Made by a program: the position numbers and the translations under genes. A DNA stretch of 64,000 bases, from positions 62,001 through 126,000 of the forward strand of contig NZ_JALZWP010000010.1 of NCBI RefSeq assembly GCF_023336755.1, in the 5' to 3' direction. Positions 26,412 to 35,505 of this stretch are shown one piece after another; within the stretch, counting starts at the first letter, position 1, and every line of letters begins with the position of its first letter. This DNA is from Roseinatronobacter domitianus. GTDB lineage: Bacteria > Pseudomonadota > Alphaproteobacteria > Rhodobacterales > Rhodobacteraceae. The notes under the pieces are model-generated. The model searched no databases. It was not told where the DNA came from and was given only the letters and a program-made list of their open reading frames with translations.

Positions 26412-27620
26412 ATGCGCGCGTTTATTGCTGTTCTTGTGCTGGCCCTGTTGCCCGGCTGTGTGACGGCCAATGTCGAGCGCTCGCTGCGTCCGCAGGCGCG
26501 GCCAGAGGCGCCGAGCAGCGGCAGCTTCGCCACATGGCGCGCGGGCTTTGAAGCGCGAGCACAGGCAGAGGGCATTACGCCCGCCACGCTGGCCACCACA
26601 CGCCCCTATCTGCGCATTTTGCCCGACACGCTGGCGCTGGACCGTCGTCAGTCGGAATTTGGTGCGCGGGTTTGGGACTACATGGACAGCGCCGTGACCG
26701 CGCAGCGGATCAGCGCCGGGCGCGCGGCAATGGCGCGGCACGCCAATACGCTGGCCCGCATAGAATCGCGCTTCGGCGTGCCGCCCGAAATTGTCACCGC
26801 GATCTGGGGGATCGAAACATCCTACGGGGCCAACCGGGGGCGCTCTCCCATTCTGGCGACATTGGCGACACTGGCCAAAGACGGGCGCCGCGCCGCGTTT
26901 TTCGAGGGCGAATTGATCGCCGCCCTGCGCATGGTGCAAATGGGCAAGGTCACGCCCGCGCGGTTTACCGGGTCTTGGGCCGGGGCATTTGGGCATACGC
27001 AGTTCATGCCGTCCAGCTACCTGACCTATGCGGTGCCCTTTGCCGGCAATGGCGTGGCCGATGTCTGGGCCGATGACCCATCTGATGCGCTGGCAAGTGC
27101 CGCCAATTACCTAGCGCGGCGGGGCTGGACCCGTGGCCAGCCTTGGGCCGTAGAGGTGGCGTTGCCGCAAGGCTTTGACCTTGGCGTCACCGGGCAGCAG
27201 CGCAGCGATTGGGGCGCTCTGGGCGTGACACCGGTGCAAGGCACCCTGCCCCGGGCGCCGTTACGGCTTATCCTGCCCGGCGGGGCGCGCGGCCCGGCCT
27301 TTCTGGCCACGGGCAATTATGACGTGCTGAAGGAATACAATATTTCCGATGCCTATGTGCTGGCACTTGGGCATTTGTCCGACCGCTTGCGCGGCTTTGG
27401 ACCTTTGCGCGGGGCATGGCCACGCCAAGACCGGGCGCTGACACTGGCAGAGCGGACCGAACTGCAACGCATCCTGACGGCGCAAGGCCATGACACGGCC
27501 GGTATAGACGGGCGGCACGGGCCTGCCACCATTGCGGCGGTGCAGGCGTGGCAACGCGCCAACGGGCTGCCCCCGGATGGCTACATAAATGCCGCGTTGC
27601 TCTCCCGCCTGCGGCGTTAG
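26412..27620 (+). CDS. Lytic murein transglycosylase B-type lipoprotein, paralogue
   Basis: A 402-residue paralogue of the divergent neighbour, with the same order: lipoprotein signal (MRAFIAVLVLALLPGC), MltB-like catalytic domain with Glu in IWGIETSYGANRGR, GAFGHTQFMPSSYLTYAVPFAGNG, and a C-terminal peptidoglycan-binding domain (LTLAERTELQRILTAQGHDTAGIDGRHGP). The ATG at 26412 starts the signal peptide; the longer frame upstream overlaps the divergent gene and is not used. Both copies keep all key residues. It overlaps the convergent dusA by four bases. Confidence 0.9.
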   Translation: MRAFIAVLVLALLPGCVTANVERSLRPQARPEAPSSGSFATWRAGFEARAQAEGITPATLATTRPYLRILPDTLALDRRQSEFGARVWDYMDSAVTAQRISAGRAAMARHANTLARIESRFGVPPEIVTAIWGIETSYGANRGRSPILATLATLAKDGRRAAFFEGELIAALRMVQMGKVTPARFTGSWAGAFGHTQFMPSSYLTYAVPFAGNGVADVWADDPSDALASAANYLARRGWTRGQPWAVEVALPQGFDLGVTGQQRSDWGALGVTPVQGTLPRAPLRLILPGGARGPAFLATGNYDVLKEYNISDAYVLALGHLSDRLRGFGPLRGAWPRQDRALTLAERTELQRILTAQGHDTAGIDGRHGPATIAAVQAWQRANGLPPDGYINAALLSRLRR

Positions 27621-28624
27621 GCGGTCTGAGACACCGCCGCCAGCGCGATGTCCAGCAACTCTGGCCCCGCGCCTGGCTTATGCGCGTTTTCCGACAGAAC
27701 CCGCCGCCATTGGCGCGCGCCGGGCTGGCCTGCGAACAGCCCCAGCATATGCCGGGTGATCTGTGCCAGGCGCAGACCTTGGCCCATCTGCCGTTCTATA
27801 TAGGGCTGCATCCGCGCGACGACCTCTGCGCGGTTTTGGGCCGGATCGGGCTGGCCGAAAATGCGACTGTCGGCGCGGCCAAGAATATCCCAAGGCCGAT
27901 GGTAGGCGGCGCGACCAACCATAACCCCGTCCAGCCCCATGTCCAGAAACCCCGAAGCCGCGTCAAGGTCATCCACCCCGCCATTAACCGAGATGTGCAA
28001 ATCCGGGAATTCCGCTTTCATGGCTGCAACCAGCGCATAATCCAGCGGCGGAATATCGCGGTTTTCCTTGGGGCTTAGCCCCTGCAACCACGCTTTGCGC
28101 GCATGGATCGTGACCCGCCGCACGCCGACCGCGCGAATGGCGCTCAGAAAGCGCGGCAAAACCTCCTCCGGGGTCTGGTCATCCACGCCAATGCGACATT
28201 TCACCGTAACCTCGGCCGGGCTTGCGGCACTCATGGCAGCACAAATTTCGGCCACATGCGCCGGGCGTTCCATCAACACCGCGCCAAAACTGCCCGATTG
28301 CACCCGGTCCGAGGGGCAGCCGCAATTCAGGTTCACTTCGGTATACCCTGCCTCCCAGCCAAGCCGTGTGGCCTGCGCCAGTTCGGCAGGATCGGACCCG
28401 CCAAGCTGCAAGGCCACAGGGTGCTCTTGCGGGTCATGCCCCAACAGGTGCAATGCGCCCCCACGCACCAGCGCGGGTGCCGTGACCATCTCTGTATAAA
28501 GCAACGCCTGCGCGCTCATCTGACGGTGGAAAAACCGACAATGTCGATCCGTCCAATCCATCATCGGCGCCACAGACAGACGAGACGCGTGCAAAGCCCG
28601 TGTTTTCAGTGCTATATCAGTCAT
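27617..28624 (-). CDS. dusA: tRNA-dihydrouridine(20/20a) synthase DusA
   Basis: FMN enzyme that reduces uridine to dihydrouridine in the tRNA D-loop. The 335-residue protein has the DusA-type start SVAPMMDWTDRHCRFFHR, the catalytic Cys in VNLNCGCPSDRVQSG, and the FMN/tRNA segments RVTIHARKAWLQGLSPKENR and ISVNGGVDD...GVMVGRAAY. The insertion and Arg-rich pattern favour DusA over DusB/C. Length is normal. It is monocistronic as far as can be seen, convergent with the transglycosylase. Confidence 0.93.
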   Translation of the reverse strand: MTDIALKTRALHASRLSVAPMMDWTDRHCRFFHRQMSAQALLYTEMVTAPALVRGGALHLLGHDPQEHPVALQLGGSDPAELAQATRLGWEAGYTEVNLNCGCPSDRVQSGSFGAVLMERPAHVAEICAAMSAASPAEVTVKCRIGVDDQTPEEVLPRFLSAIRAVGVRRVTIHARKAWLQGLSPKENRDIPPLDYALVAAMKAEFPDLHISVNGGVDDLDAASGFLDMGLDGVMVGRAAYHRPWDILGRADSRIFGQPDPAQNRAEVVARMQPYIERQMGQGLRLAQITRHMLGLFAGQPGARQWRRVLSENAHKPGAGPELLDIALAAVSQTA

Positions 28625-28961
28625 AGGGCGGGCTTCTCATCGGGGGCTGCGCTGGCAGGTCGGCCGATACCCTCAGCAGTGGCCCCAGAACGACCAAATT
28701 CGTTCAAACAGGCGCAAGGGTAAGGCCGTTATCTATCGCTTGCAGACCCCTATAAGGTCCACGGGCTGGTTCGTCCACCACGAGTATCTTCGCGATATTG
28801 GGCTAAAAGCCGCGCATTGGGGCTTTTGCAAAGACCTGCGCGGCACGGCCCAGATTTCCAGCCGCACACCCTTGCCCTGCCCCCGGCAAAACGCCATCTT
28901 TGGGCATAACTTAGCCAGAGGCCAGCATGTCGACCTGTCATTCCACGCTCAAAGCCCGCCC
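28625..28961. other. Intergenic stretch between divergent dusA and DUF3429 genes
   Basis: No convincing gene. One AAAAGCC...GGCTTTT inverted pair is seen near 28804-28826. Promoters for both flanking genes are expected here, but I cannot place them. Confidence 0.4.
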
Positions 28962-29408
28962 ATGATCCCGCGCGCGGCCCTTACACTTGGCCTTGCGGGC
29001 CTGTTGCCCTTTGTCTACGGCCTGGCCACGATCCTGTCGCCGGGCTTGGCAGAGGCCACGATCCGCGCTATCGGCCCACGCTTCGCTGGGCAATATGTGC
29101 TGATCGCCTATGGAACAGTCATCTTGTGCTTTATGTCGGGTGTGCTCTGGGGCTTTGCCGCACGCGGCGCGGAACAGGCATGGACCGGCTATGCCCTGTC
29201 CGTCGCCCCGGCGCTTTGGGCGTTCTTTTTTGTCGGCGGAGGCGCGACGCAAGCACTGGCGGCGCTTTTGACGGGCTTTGTGGTGCTTTTGGTGATCGAC
29301 CAGCAATTCACACTCTGGGGTCTGACCCCGCGCTGGTGGATGAAACTGCGGCTGATGCTGACATCTGGGGTGGCGCTGTGCCTTGCAGGAGGGCTTTGGC
29401 TGGGGTAG
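28962..29408 (+). CDS. DUF3429 family membrane protein
   Basis: A 148-residue protein with about five hydrophobic helices. The pattern MIPRAALTLGLAGLLPFVYG, YGTVILCFMSGVLWGFA and VIDQQFTLWGLTPRWWMKLR is that of DUF3429 proteins, which are small inner-membrane proteins of unknown function. The ATG at 28962 begins the first helix; the frame extends upstream but is not family-like. A short gap separates it from the GST gene downstream, so the two may be cotranscribed with rnhA and the TRIC gene. Confidence 0.78.
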   Translation: MIPRAALTLGLAGLLPFVYGLATILSPGLAEATIRAIGPRFAGQYVLIAYGTVILCFMSGVLWGFAARGAEQAWTGYALSVAPALWAFFFVGGGATQALAALLTGFVVLLVIDQQFTLWGLTPRWWMKLRLMLTSGVALCLAGGLWLG

Positions 29409-29441
29409 CTCTGCGCGGATTACATCGTCGAAAGGTGCGCC

Positions 29442-30041
29442 ATGATCCTGTATAACATGCCCTCCAGCGGCAACAGCTACAAGGTGCGCCTTTTGCTGGG
29501 CTTGACGGGTCAAAGCGCCGACTGCGTGGATGTGGAATACGGTGACGTGGCGCTGGAAAAAGCCAAAGCCGCGCTGCCTTTCGGCAAAGCGCCTGTGCTG
29601 GTGCTGGACGATGGCACAGCACTGCCCGAATCGAACGCGATCCTGTGGTATCTGGCGCAAGAAACCGCCTATTGGCCCACCACGCCTCTGGAACAGGCAC
29701 AGACCCTGTCATGGATGTTCTGGGAGCAGAACCAGCACGAAGGCGTCATTGCCGTTCGCGCGGCCTTGCGAACCTATCCGCACCGCGCAGCGCAGGCAAC
29801 GCCTGAGCGGCTGGAGGAGCTGCTGCGCCAAGGCAATGCTTTGTTGCAGGTCATGGAAAAGCATCTGGCAAACCGTGACTGGCTGGTGGGAAGCGGTCCT
29901 TCGATCGCGGATATCTGCCTGTATGCCTACACCCACAGTGCCGGCACACGCGGCGGCTACGATCTGGCCCCCTTCCCGGCTTTGCGGGCATGGCTGGACC
30001 GTGTGGCGGCGCTGCCCGGCTATGTCGGACTGACCGCATGA
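29442..30041 (+). CDS. Glutathione S-transferase family protein
   Basis: A 199-residue cytosolic protein with an N-terminal thioredoxin-like GST domain ([44 protein letters not shown] with the conserved cis-Pro and Ser). The helical C-terminal domain follows ([18 protein letters not shown], with the N-capping Ser/Asp motif). Residue Ser9/Ser10 near the start is in the place of the catalytic Ser/Tyr. Substrate unknown. Its stop overlaps the rnhA start (ATGA), indicating one operon. Confidence 0.88.
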   Translation: MILYNMPSSGNSYKVRLLLGLTGQSADCVDVEYGDVALEKAKAALPFGKAPVLVLDDGTALPESNAILWYLAQETAYWPTTPLEQAQTLSWMFWEQNQHEGVIAVRAALRTYPHRAAQATPERLEELLRQGNALLQVMEKHLANRDWLVGSGPSIADICLYAYTHSAGTRGGYDLAPFPALRAWLDRVAALPGYVGLTA

Positions 30042-30499
30042 CCCGCCTTGTCGCCTATACCGATGGCGCGTGCAGCGGCAATCCCGGACCCGGCGGCTGG
30101 GGTGTGCTGATGCGCGCCGAGCGCGACGGCGCGATCCTGAAGCAGCGCGAATTGCAGGGCGGCGAACGCGACACGACCAACAACCGGATGGAGCTGATGG
30201 CCGCGATTTCGGCGCTGGAAACGCTGGAACGCTCGGCCGAGATTACCATCGTCACCGACAGCGCCTATGTGAAGAACGGCGTCAGCCAGTGGATTCATGG
30301 CTGGAAGCGCAATGGCTGGCGCACCGCCGATAAGAAACCCGTCAAGAATGTCGAATTGTGGCAGCGGCTGGATGCGGCACAAGCGCGCCATACGGTGACA
30401 TGGGAGTGGGTCAAAGGCCATGCGGGCCACCCGGAAAACGAGCGCGCGGATGAATTGGCGCGCGCCGGTATGGCCCCATTCAAGCCCGGCAAGCCATGA
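30038..30499 (+). CDS. rnhA: Ribonuclease HI
   Basis: Degrades the RNA strand of RNA-DNA hybrids in replication and repair. The 153-residue protein has the full active site: Asp9 in [16 protein letters not shown], Glu52 in [10 protein letters not shown], Asp74 in VTDSAYV, and the last Asp in [10 protein letters not shown]. It also has the basic handle [16 protein letters not shown]. Start ATG 30038 overlaps the GST stop by four bases, and its own stop overlaps the next gene start in the same way. Confidence 0.96.
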   Translation: MTRLVAYTDGACSGNPGPGGWGVLMRAERDGAILKQRELQGGERDTTNNRMELMAAISALETLERSAEITIVTDSAYVKNGVSQWIHGWKRNGWRTADKKPVKNVELWQRLDAAQARHTVTWEWVKGHAGHPENERADELARAGMAPFKPGKP

Positions 30500-31119
30500 C
30501 CTTTTTGCAAGGCCTGGACCTGACCGCGGTGTTTATCTTTGGCCTGACCGGCGCTTTGGCGGCAAGCCGGGCGCAATTGGATATTGTGGGTTTTGTCTTT
30601 CTGGCCTGCCTGACAGCCGTGGGGGGCGGCACGTTGCGCGATGTTGTCATGGGGCGGGACACCGTGTTCTGGGTCGCCGAACCGTTGATGATTCTTTCTG
30701 CAACAGCAGCGGCGGTTTTGGTGTTCTTCACCGCGCATCTGCTGGAATCGCGGCTGCGGGCCTTGGAATGGCTGGATGCGCTGGCGCTGGCCGTTGCGGT
30801 GCCCGCAGGCGTCGGGCTGGCGCTGTCAATGAACGCGCCATGGGTTGTGGTCGCGATTATGGGCGTGGCCACAGGCACGTTCGGCGGATTGATGCGCGAT
30901 GTGGTCTGCAACGAATTGCCGCTGATCCTGAAAAAGGGCGAGCTTTACGCAACCGCCGCCTTGATCGGCGCAGTGGTTGCCCTCACAGGGGTGGCACTGG
31001 GCCTGTCTTCCAGCCTTGCGCTGCTTGTCTGCGGCCTAAGCACATTTGCACTGCGCGCCGGGTCGCTGCTGTTCGGGTGGTGCCTGCCGGTTTACCGCAG
31101 TCGGCCACCGCGCCACTAG
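30496..31119 (+). CDS. TRIC (YicG-type) cation channel family protein
   Basis: A 207-residue inner-membrane protein with about seven hydrophobic segments arranged as two inverted repeats. Each repeat carries the family GGG(T/L)xRDV pattern: [15 protein letters not shown] in the first and [17 protein letters not shown] in the second. Bacterial members conduct potassium or other ions as trimers. Last gene of the gst-rnhA operon; a GCGCAAAA/TTTTGCGC hairpin follows. Confidence 0.85.
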   Translation: MTFLQGLDLTAVFIFGLTGALAASRAQLDIVGFVFLACLTAVGGGTLRDVVMGRDTVFWVAEPLMILSATAAAVLVFFTAHLLESRLRALEWLDALALAVAVPAGVGLALSMNAPWVVVAIMGVATGTFGGLMRDVVCNELPLILKKGELYATAALIGAVVALTGVALGLSSSLALLVCGLSTFALRAGSLLFGWCLPVYRSRPPRH

Positions 31120-31220
31120 AGCCTGTCGCGCAAAAGTGGTGTCCGGTTTTGCGCAAAAAGGCATGCGACCACAAACGGTTAGAGCATGCCGCGTGAATAC
31201 GGATGAACGCGACACACTCT
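31118..31220. repeat. Nested palindromic intergenic element
   Basis: Terminal near-inverted repeats AGAGCCTGTCGCG (31118-31130) and CGCGACACACTCT (31208-31220) match at 11 of 13. Inside are a perfect 8-bp stem GCGCAAAA (31128-31135) with TTTTGCGC (31147-31154), and two GCATGC palindromes. From memory it resembles the intergenic mosaic elements of Rhizobiales that start with TAGAGCATGTCGCGCAAAAG. It fills the gap between two convergent genes and may terminate both. Confidence 0.7.
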
Positions 31221-31575
31221 AAGTGGCGGGCAAAAGCGCCACCGCCACCCGCCGCTGTTCCGACAAAAGCACGTTATAGGTGCGGCACGCGGCGGGGCTG
31301 TCCATCACCTCTGCGCCAATGCCCGCCGCGTCCAGTTCAGCGCGCAAAGCTTTCGGCAAATGCGCGATATGTGGACCGGTGCCCACCAGCAGCACATCGA
31401 CCCGGCCTGCAAGCGCCAGCAGCGCGGCGCTGTCCTCATATCCGCCCCATGCGTGAACTTCGTCACCATAGATCAGCACAGGCGCGGGATGGGTCTGGCC
31501 GCCCAGACGGTAGAAATCGGGACCGTAGCCCTCAATCGGTTTCGCGTTGCCGAACTCGATCTCGGAAAGCTGCAT
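31219..31575 (-). CDS. Mth938-like domain protein downstream of secF
   Basis: A 118-residue cytosolic protein of the Mth938/DUF498 family (NDUFAF3-related fold). It contains YGPDFYRLGG, VDVLLVGTGPHIAHLP and the C-terminal SPAACRTYNVLLSEQRRVAVALLP, all as in the family. It starts three bases after the secF stop, so is cotranscribed with secDF; this gene order is widespread in alphaproteobacteria. Its function is not established in bacteria; the eukaryotic relative helps complex I assembly. Confidence 0.85.
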   Translation of the reverse strand: MQLSEIEFGNAKPIEGYGPDFYRLGGQTHPAPVLIYGDEVHAWGGYEDSAALLALAGRVDVLLVGTGPHIAHLPKALRAELDAAGIGAEVMDSPAACRTYNVLLSEQRRVAVALLPAT

Positions 31576-31578
31576 GCC

Positions 31579-32550
31579 CTAGTTCTCCTTAACTCCGAAT
31601 TGTGTGCCTGCCGTGTCGCCGGACGCTTTCGACCAGTCGCGCTTGACGTCAAAGCGATACAGCACGACCGATGCCACGAAGACCGAAGAATACGTCCCCA
31701 CGATAACCCCCCAGATCATGGCAAACACGAACCCCCGGATCACGTCGCCGCCCAGCACGAACAGCGCGATCAATGCCAGCAAAGTGGTGACAGAGGTCAT
31801 CACCGTGCGGGACAGCGTTTCGTTGATCGACATGTTCAACACCTCGCGCAGCGGGCGTTTCTTGAATTTTATCAGGTTTTCGCGCACCCGGTCGAACACG
31901 ACCACAGTGTCGTTCAGCGAATACCCCACGATGGTCAGGATTGCCGCGATAATCGCCAGATCGAAGCGGATCTGCAGCACCGCGAATAGGCCGATGGTAA
32001 GCACCACATCATGCACCAACGCCGCAACGGCCCCTACGGAAAACTGCCATTCGAACCGCAACCAGACATAAAACAGCACCGCTCCAAGCGCGAGCAGCAC
32101 GGAAATAACCGCCGATTGCACCAATTCACCAGAGACTTTCGGCCCCACGGAATCGACCGAGGCGAACACCAAAGACGGATCGACCTGTTGCAGCGCCGTG
32201 CGGATCGAGGCCAGTTGTTCCGGCGTCTTTGCTTCTTGGCCTGCCTGCGTCTCAATGCGGATCATTGCCACGTTCTGTTCTGGCCCAAAGGATGGGTCGA
32301 ACACTTCCGTAATAGCCACGTCCCCAAAGCCCAAAGGCTCTACCGCGCCGCGATAGGCACCGATATCGACCGGCTGCACCGCTTCTGTTCGGATAGAGGT
32401 GCCGCCCTTGAAGTCGATCCCGAAATTCAGCCCCATGACGAAAAACGCCACAATGGACAGCACCATTGCCAGCACCGAGGCGCCGAACGTGTATCGCCAG
32501 AAGCGGAAAAAATCAAGTGTTGTGTCTTGCGGAACAAGTTTCAGGCGCAT
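31579..32550 (-). CDS. secF: Protein translocase subunit SecF
   Basis: Inner-membrane partner of SecD that uses the proton gradient to help pull secreted proteins through SecYEG. The 323-residue protein has six membrane segments and the SecF signatures GLNFGIDFKGGTSIRTE near the first helix, and GYSLNDTVVVFDRVREN in the RND-type membrane core. It lies nine bases after secD. Length is normal. Confidence 0.95.
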   Translation of the reverse strand: MRLKLVPQDTTLDFFRFWRYTFGASVLAMVLSIVAFFVMGLNFGIDFKGGTSIRTEAVQPVDIGAYRGAVEPLGFGDVAITEVFDPSFGPEQNVAMIRIETQAGQEAKTPEQLASIRTALQQVDPSLVFASVDSVGPKVSGELVQSAVISVLLALGAVLFYVWLRFEWQFSVGAVAALVHDVVLTIGLFAVLQIRFDLAIIAAILTIVGYSLNDTVVVFDRVRENLIKFKKRPLREVLNMSINETLSRTVMTSVTTLLALIALFVLGGDVIRGFVFAMIWGVIVGTYSSVFVASVVLYRFDVKRDWSKASGDTAGTQFGVKEN

Positions 32551-32559
32551 GGGCTTTCC

Positions 32560-34221
32560 TTATATCGCAAGAGTTTTGGGGCGACGGCGCTCATAGTAGA
32601 GCACCATCATAAGCCGCGTAACCAACAGCGCGGTAAAGACCGAGGTGATGATCCCAAGCCCCAGCGTGACGGCAAAGCCGCGCACCGGGCCGGACCCCAT
32701 CGCAAACAGAATAAGCGCGGTCAGGAAGGTGGTGATATTGGCGTCCAGAATGGCCGAAAGCGCCTTTTCATAGCCAAGCTCAATCGCGCGCGCCGGCCCT
32801 TTGGCCGTGCGCATTTCTTCGCGTATCCGCTCGAAAATCAGCACCGTCGCATCTACCGCCATCCCGATGGTCAACACGATCCCGGCAATCCCCGGCAGCG
32901 TCAGCGTGGCCCCGATCAGCGACAATAGTGCAAAGATCATCGCCACGTTCAGCAGCAGCGCGATATTGGCGATCACGCCGAATATGCCGTAGCTTGCGAT
33001 CATGAACACCAGCACAGCACCCATGGCGACAATCGCGGCAATACGGCCCGCGTCAATACTGTCTTGCCCCAGTTCTGGACCGACCGTGCGTTCCTCCAGA
33101 AAATCCATCTCGGCGGGCAGCGCGCCGGACCGTAGCAGAACTGCAAGCTGCGTGGTCTCTTCAACGGTGAAACGTCCGGTGATAATGCCGGAACCGCCCG
33201 GAATATGGCTTTGGATGGTCGGGGCCGACACGACCTCTCCGTCCAGCACGATGGCAAAGGGGCTGCCGATATTCTCTGCGGTATAAAGACCAAAGGCGCG
33301 CCCGCCCTGCGCGTTGAAGCGGAAGTTCACCGCCGGGCGGTTGTTCTGGTCCATCGCGGCGCTGGCATCGACCAGTTGGTCGCCGGTCACAACGGGGGTT
33401 TGTTCCACCTCGTAGAACGTGCCGGGACTGTCCAGTGACGGATAGAGCGCGTTGCGCGGGCCGGGCACTTCAGTCGGATCGGATGTTACACCCACAACCG
33501 GATGAAAGGTCAGCCGCGCGGTGGTCCCGATCAGCGATTTCAACTCTTCGGCGGACCCGATGCCGGGCACTTGAATCAGGATGCGATCTTCGCCCTGCCG
33601 CTGAATGGTGGGTTCGCGCGTTCCGGCCTCATCGACACGGCGGCGAATAATCTCCAGCGAGGTGCGCATGGTGCGCTCATCGGTGGCCTGCCGCTCTGCG
33701 GCGGAAAGCGCGACAACAAGTTCCTCGCCCTCGGTGCGCACTTCCAGATCATTGCCAACGCCAAAGCCGGTCAGACTTTGTGTCGGCTGCGCCAGTTCAC
33801 GCAGAAAACCCGCCGCTTGGTCAATCACCTCGGGGTTGCCAAGTCGCACGCGCAATTCCCCCGAATCCTGAGAATCCACGCGCCGCACAGCCCCGACAAT
33901 GTCGCGCTCGTCGCGCAAGCGGTCGCGCACCGTGGGCCAAAGCGCGTCTATGCGGTCGGCATAGACATCGGACACGTTCACCTCTGCCAGCAGATGCGCC
34001 CCGCCGCGCAGATCAAGGCCCAGATTGATCAAAAAGGACGGCAGGAAACCGGGCCAAGCCGCAAGATCCTCTTCCGAAAACGCCTCGCCCCGCTCTTGCG
34101 CAGTCACGGCATCATTATGCCGCTCGACCTGTGCGTAGAACAGGTTGGGCACAGCGATCAGCAGCGCCAAAGCGCATGTGCCCCAGATGAGGATGCGTTT
34201 CCACATCGGAATATGCAGCAT
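32560..34221 (-). CDS. secD: Protein translocase subunit SecD
   Basis: The 553-residue SecD has an N-terminal membrane segment, a large periplasmic region with LGLDLRGGAHLLAEV and the TRLTFHPVV and GRFTVEE portions, and five C-terminal membrane segments with VLTIGMAVDATVLIFERIREEM. The conserved Asp in the fourth segment, needed for proton movement, is present in GMAVDA. Gene order yajC-secD-secF is the usual one, with 72 bases after yajC. Confidence 0.96.
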   Translation of the reverse strand: MLHIPMWKRILIWGTCALALLIAVPNLFYAQVERHNDAVTAQERGEAFSEEDLAAWPGFLPSFLINLGLDLRGGAHLLAEVNVSDVYADRIDALWPTVRDRLRDERDIVGAVRRVDSQDSGELRVRLGNPEVIDQAAGFLRELAQPTQSLTGFGVGNDLEVRTEGEELVVALSAAERQATDERTMRTSLEIIRRRVDEAGTREPTIQRQGEDRILIQVPGIGSAEELKSLIGTTARLTFHPVVGVTSDPTEVPGPRNALYPSLDSPGTFYEVEQTPVVTGDQLVDASAAMDQNNRPAVNFRFNAQGGRAFGLYTAENIGSPFAIVLDGEVVSAPTIQSHIPGGSGIITGRFTVEETTQLAVLLRSGALPAEMDFLEERTVGPELGQDSIDAGRIAAIVAMGAVLVFMIASYGIFGVIANIALLLNVAMIFALLSLIGATLTLPGIAGIVLTIGMAVDATVLIFERIREEMRTAKGPARAIELGYEKALSAILDANITTFLTALILFAMGSGPVRGFAVTLGLGIITSVFTALLVTRLMMVLYYERRRPKTLAI

Positions 34222-34293
34222 AGGTCAGGTGTCCTGTCAGGGGTTTACATGTATCAAGGCACGCGCGCGACGCCGCGCAAGAGGGTGCGGCGA

Positions 34294-34617
34294 TTATTCT
34301 TTGGCCGCCGGTTCGGTTTTTGACATTACCGTGGCGATGGTCTGTTTCAGCACCCGCACGCGCACGCCCTCGGCGATCTCGACCTCGACCTCGCCATCTT
34401 CCTTGACCTTGGAAATCTTGCCGACAATGCCGCCTTGCGTGACAACCTGATCGCCGCGGCGCAGCGCCTCGACCATTGCGGCATGTTCCTTGACCTTCTT
34501 TTGCTGCGGACGGATCAGCAGGAAATACATGATGACGAAGATCAGGACGAATGGGATGATCGAAATCAGGCCACCGGCGGCCCCGGCATCTTGCGCATAA
34601 GCGGGTGTGACGAACAT
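34294..34617 (-). CDS. yajC: Sec translocon accessory protein YajC
   Basis: A 107-residue single-span inner-membrane protein associated with SecDF. The membrane segment at about residues 17-36 is followed by the diagnostic FLLIRPQQKKVKEH, then RRGDQVVTQGGIVGKI. GGAG lies nine bases before ATG 34617; the longer frame to 34671 lacks this support. First gene of the secDF operon. Confidence 0.94.
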   Translation of the reverse strand: MFVTPAYAQDAGAAGGLISIIPFVLIFVIMYFLLIRPQQKKVKEHAAMVEALRRGDQVVTQGGIVGKISKVKEDGEVEVEIAEGVRVRVLKQTIATVMSKTEPAAKE

Positions 34618-34737
34618 GAAAGCTCCTGTCTGGTTACGGCCCGTCGCGCGGGCATGAAAGTAAGGCCCCAAACGGGGCCGGATTTGGCGCGCACACTACT
34701 GGCAGGCATGGGGCTTGGCAAGGCGAACTGGACGGCA

Positions 34738-35505
34738 CTACCAGCGCTGTGATAGCCCGCGCAACAGCAGCGTGCCCCGGCGACGAAACTCTGACGTGCC
34801 AAGCGCGCCTTTTGCGACGCGCGCAGGGTCTTGGACGGCCTGTTGCAAGATCGGCCCGGCCTGAAACCCCGCCAGAAGCGCGGGCGCGGCGGTTTTGGGA
34901 ACCGTTCGGCGCGCGCTGCGGGCTTGGGCCAGCGCCTCTTGCCCGGCGCGCGCCATCTGGGTCGTATCAGTGCCGGTGGGAATCGGCGCGCGATTTGCCG
35001 CCTGCAAGGCTGGCACGGCTTGCAGCCATTGCGCGATACCGCTGGCGCGCCCCATGGCACGGGTGGCAGCTTCGGCGCTGTCCTGCGCGCCAAGCACGCG
35101 CGCGGCCAGCCACATCAAGTTGCCCGCGCTCTGGTCGATATGGGCCAGCCATGCGTTGATGTCAGCAAATGGCGCGCGGTCAATGTGCCAATGGCGCGCG
35201 GCAATCATCTGATGGCCCAACTCTACCGGCAAAGCATGGTCGCGCCAAAGGGCGGCCAAAGGGTCGGCCACCTCATGCGCGCGCGGCGGCTTGCCTGTCG
35301 AAATATCATCCAGAACATCGGTCCAGAATTGCAGCCGCATCTGCGCAATCATCGGTTCTTGCGTCAGATAAGGCGCGCGGGCAATTTCCAGGTTGAAGGC
35401 GTAAAGCACCCACAGCTTTCTGCGCTCTTGTGGCGATGCGGTCAGGCTTGCCGCAAAGCGGTCCGGGTCGGACGCTGCAACCTTATCTTCCAGCGCATCC
35501 GTCAT
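34738..35505 (-). CDS. Squalene/phytoene synthase-like protein (NDUFAF6 type)
   Basis: A 255-residue protein of the all-alpha prenyl synthase fold. It has LWVLYAFNLEIARAPYLTQEPMIAQMRLQFWTDVLDDI at about 30-68, where the first Asp-rich motif would be, but only partly acidic (VLDDI). Alphaproteobacterial members of this type resemble the mitochondrial complex I assembly factor NDUFAF6 and are unlikely to make carotenoids, as the second DxxxD motif is not evident. The start overlaps the methyltransferase stop by four bases, so the two are coupled. Confidence 0.72.
   Translation of the reverse strand: MTDALEDKVAASDPDRFAASLTASPQERRKLWVLYAFNLEIARAPYLTQEPMIAQMRLQFWTDVLDDISTGKPPRAHEVADPLAALWRDHALPVELGHQMIAARHWHIDRAPFADINAWLAHIDQSAGNLMWLAARVLGAQDSAEAATRAMGRASGIAQWLQAVPALQAANRAPIPTGTDTTQMARAGQEALAQARSARRTVPKTAAPALLAGFQAGPILQQAVQDPARVAKGALGTSEFRRRGTLLLRGLSQRW

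Noticed and set aside
34738-35505. Carotenoid biosynthesis phytoene synthase (crtB)
   Set aside because: The second Asp-rich motif is not evident, no other crt genes are near, and the context matches the NDUFAF6-like form.
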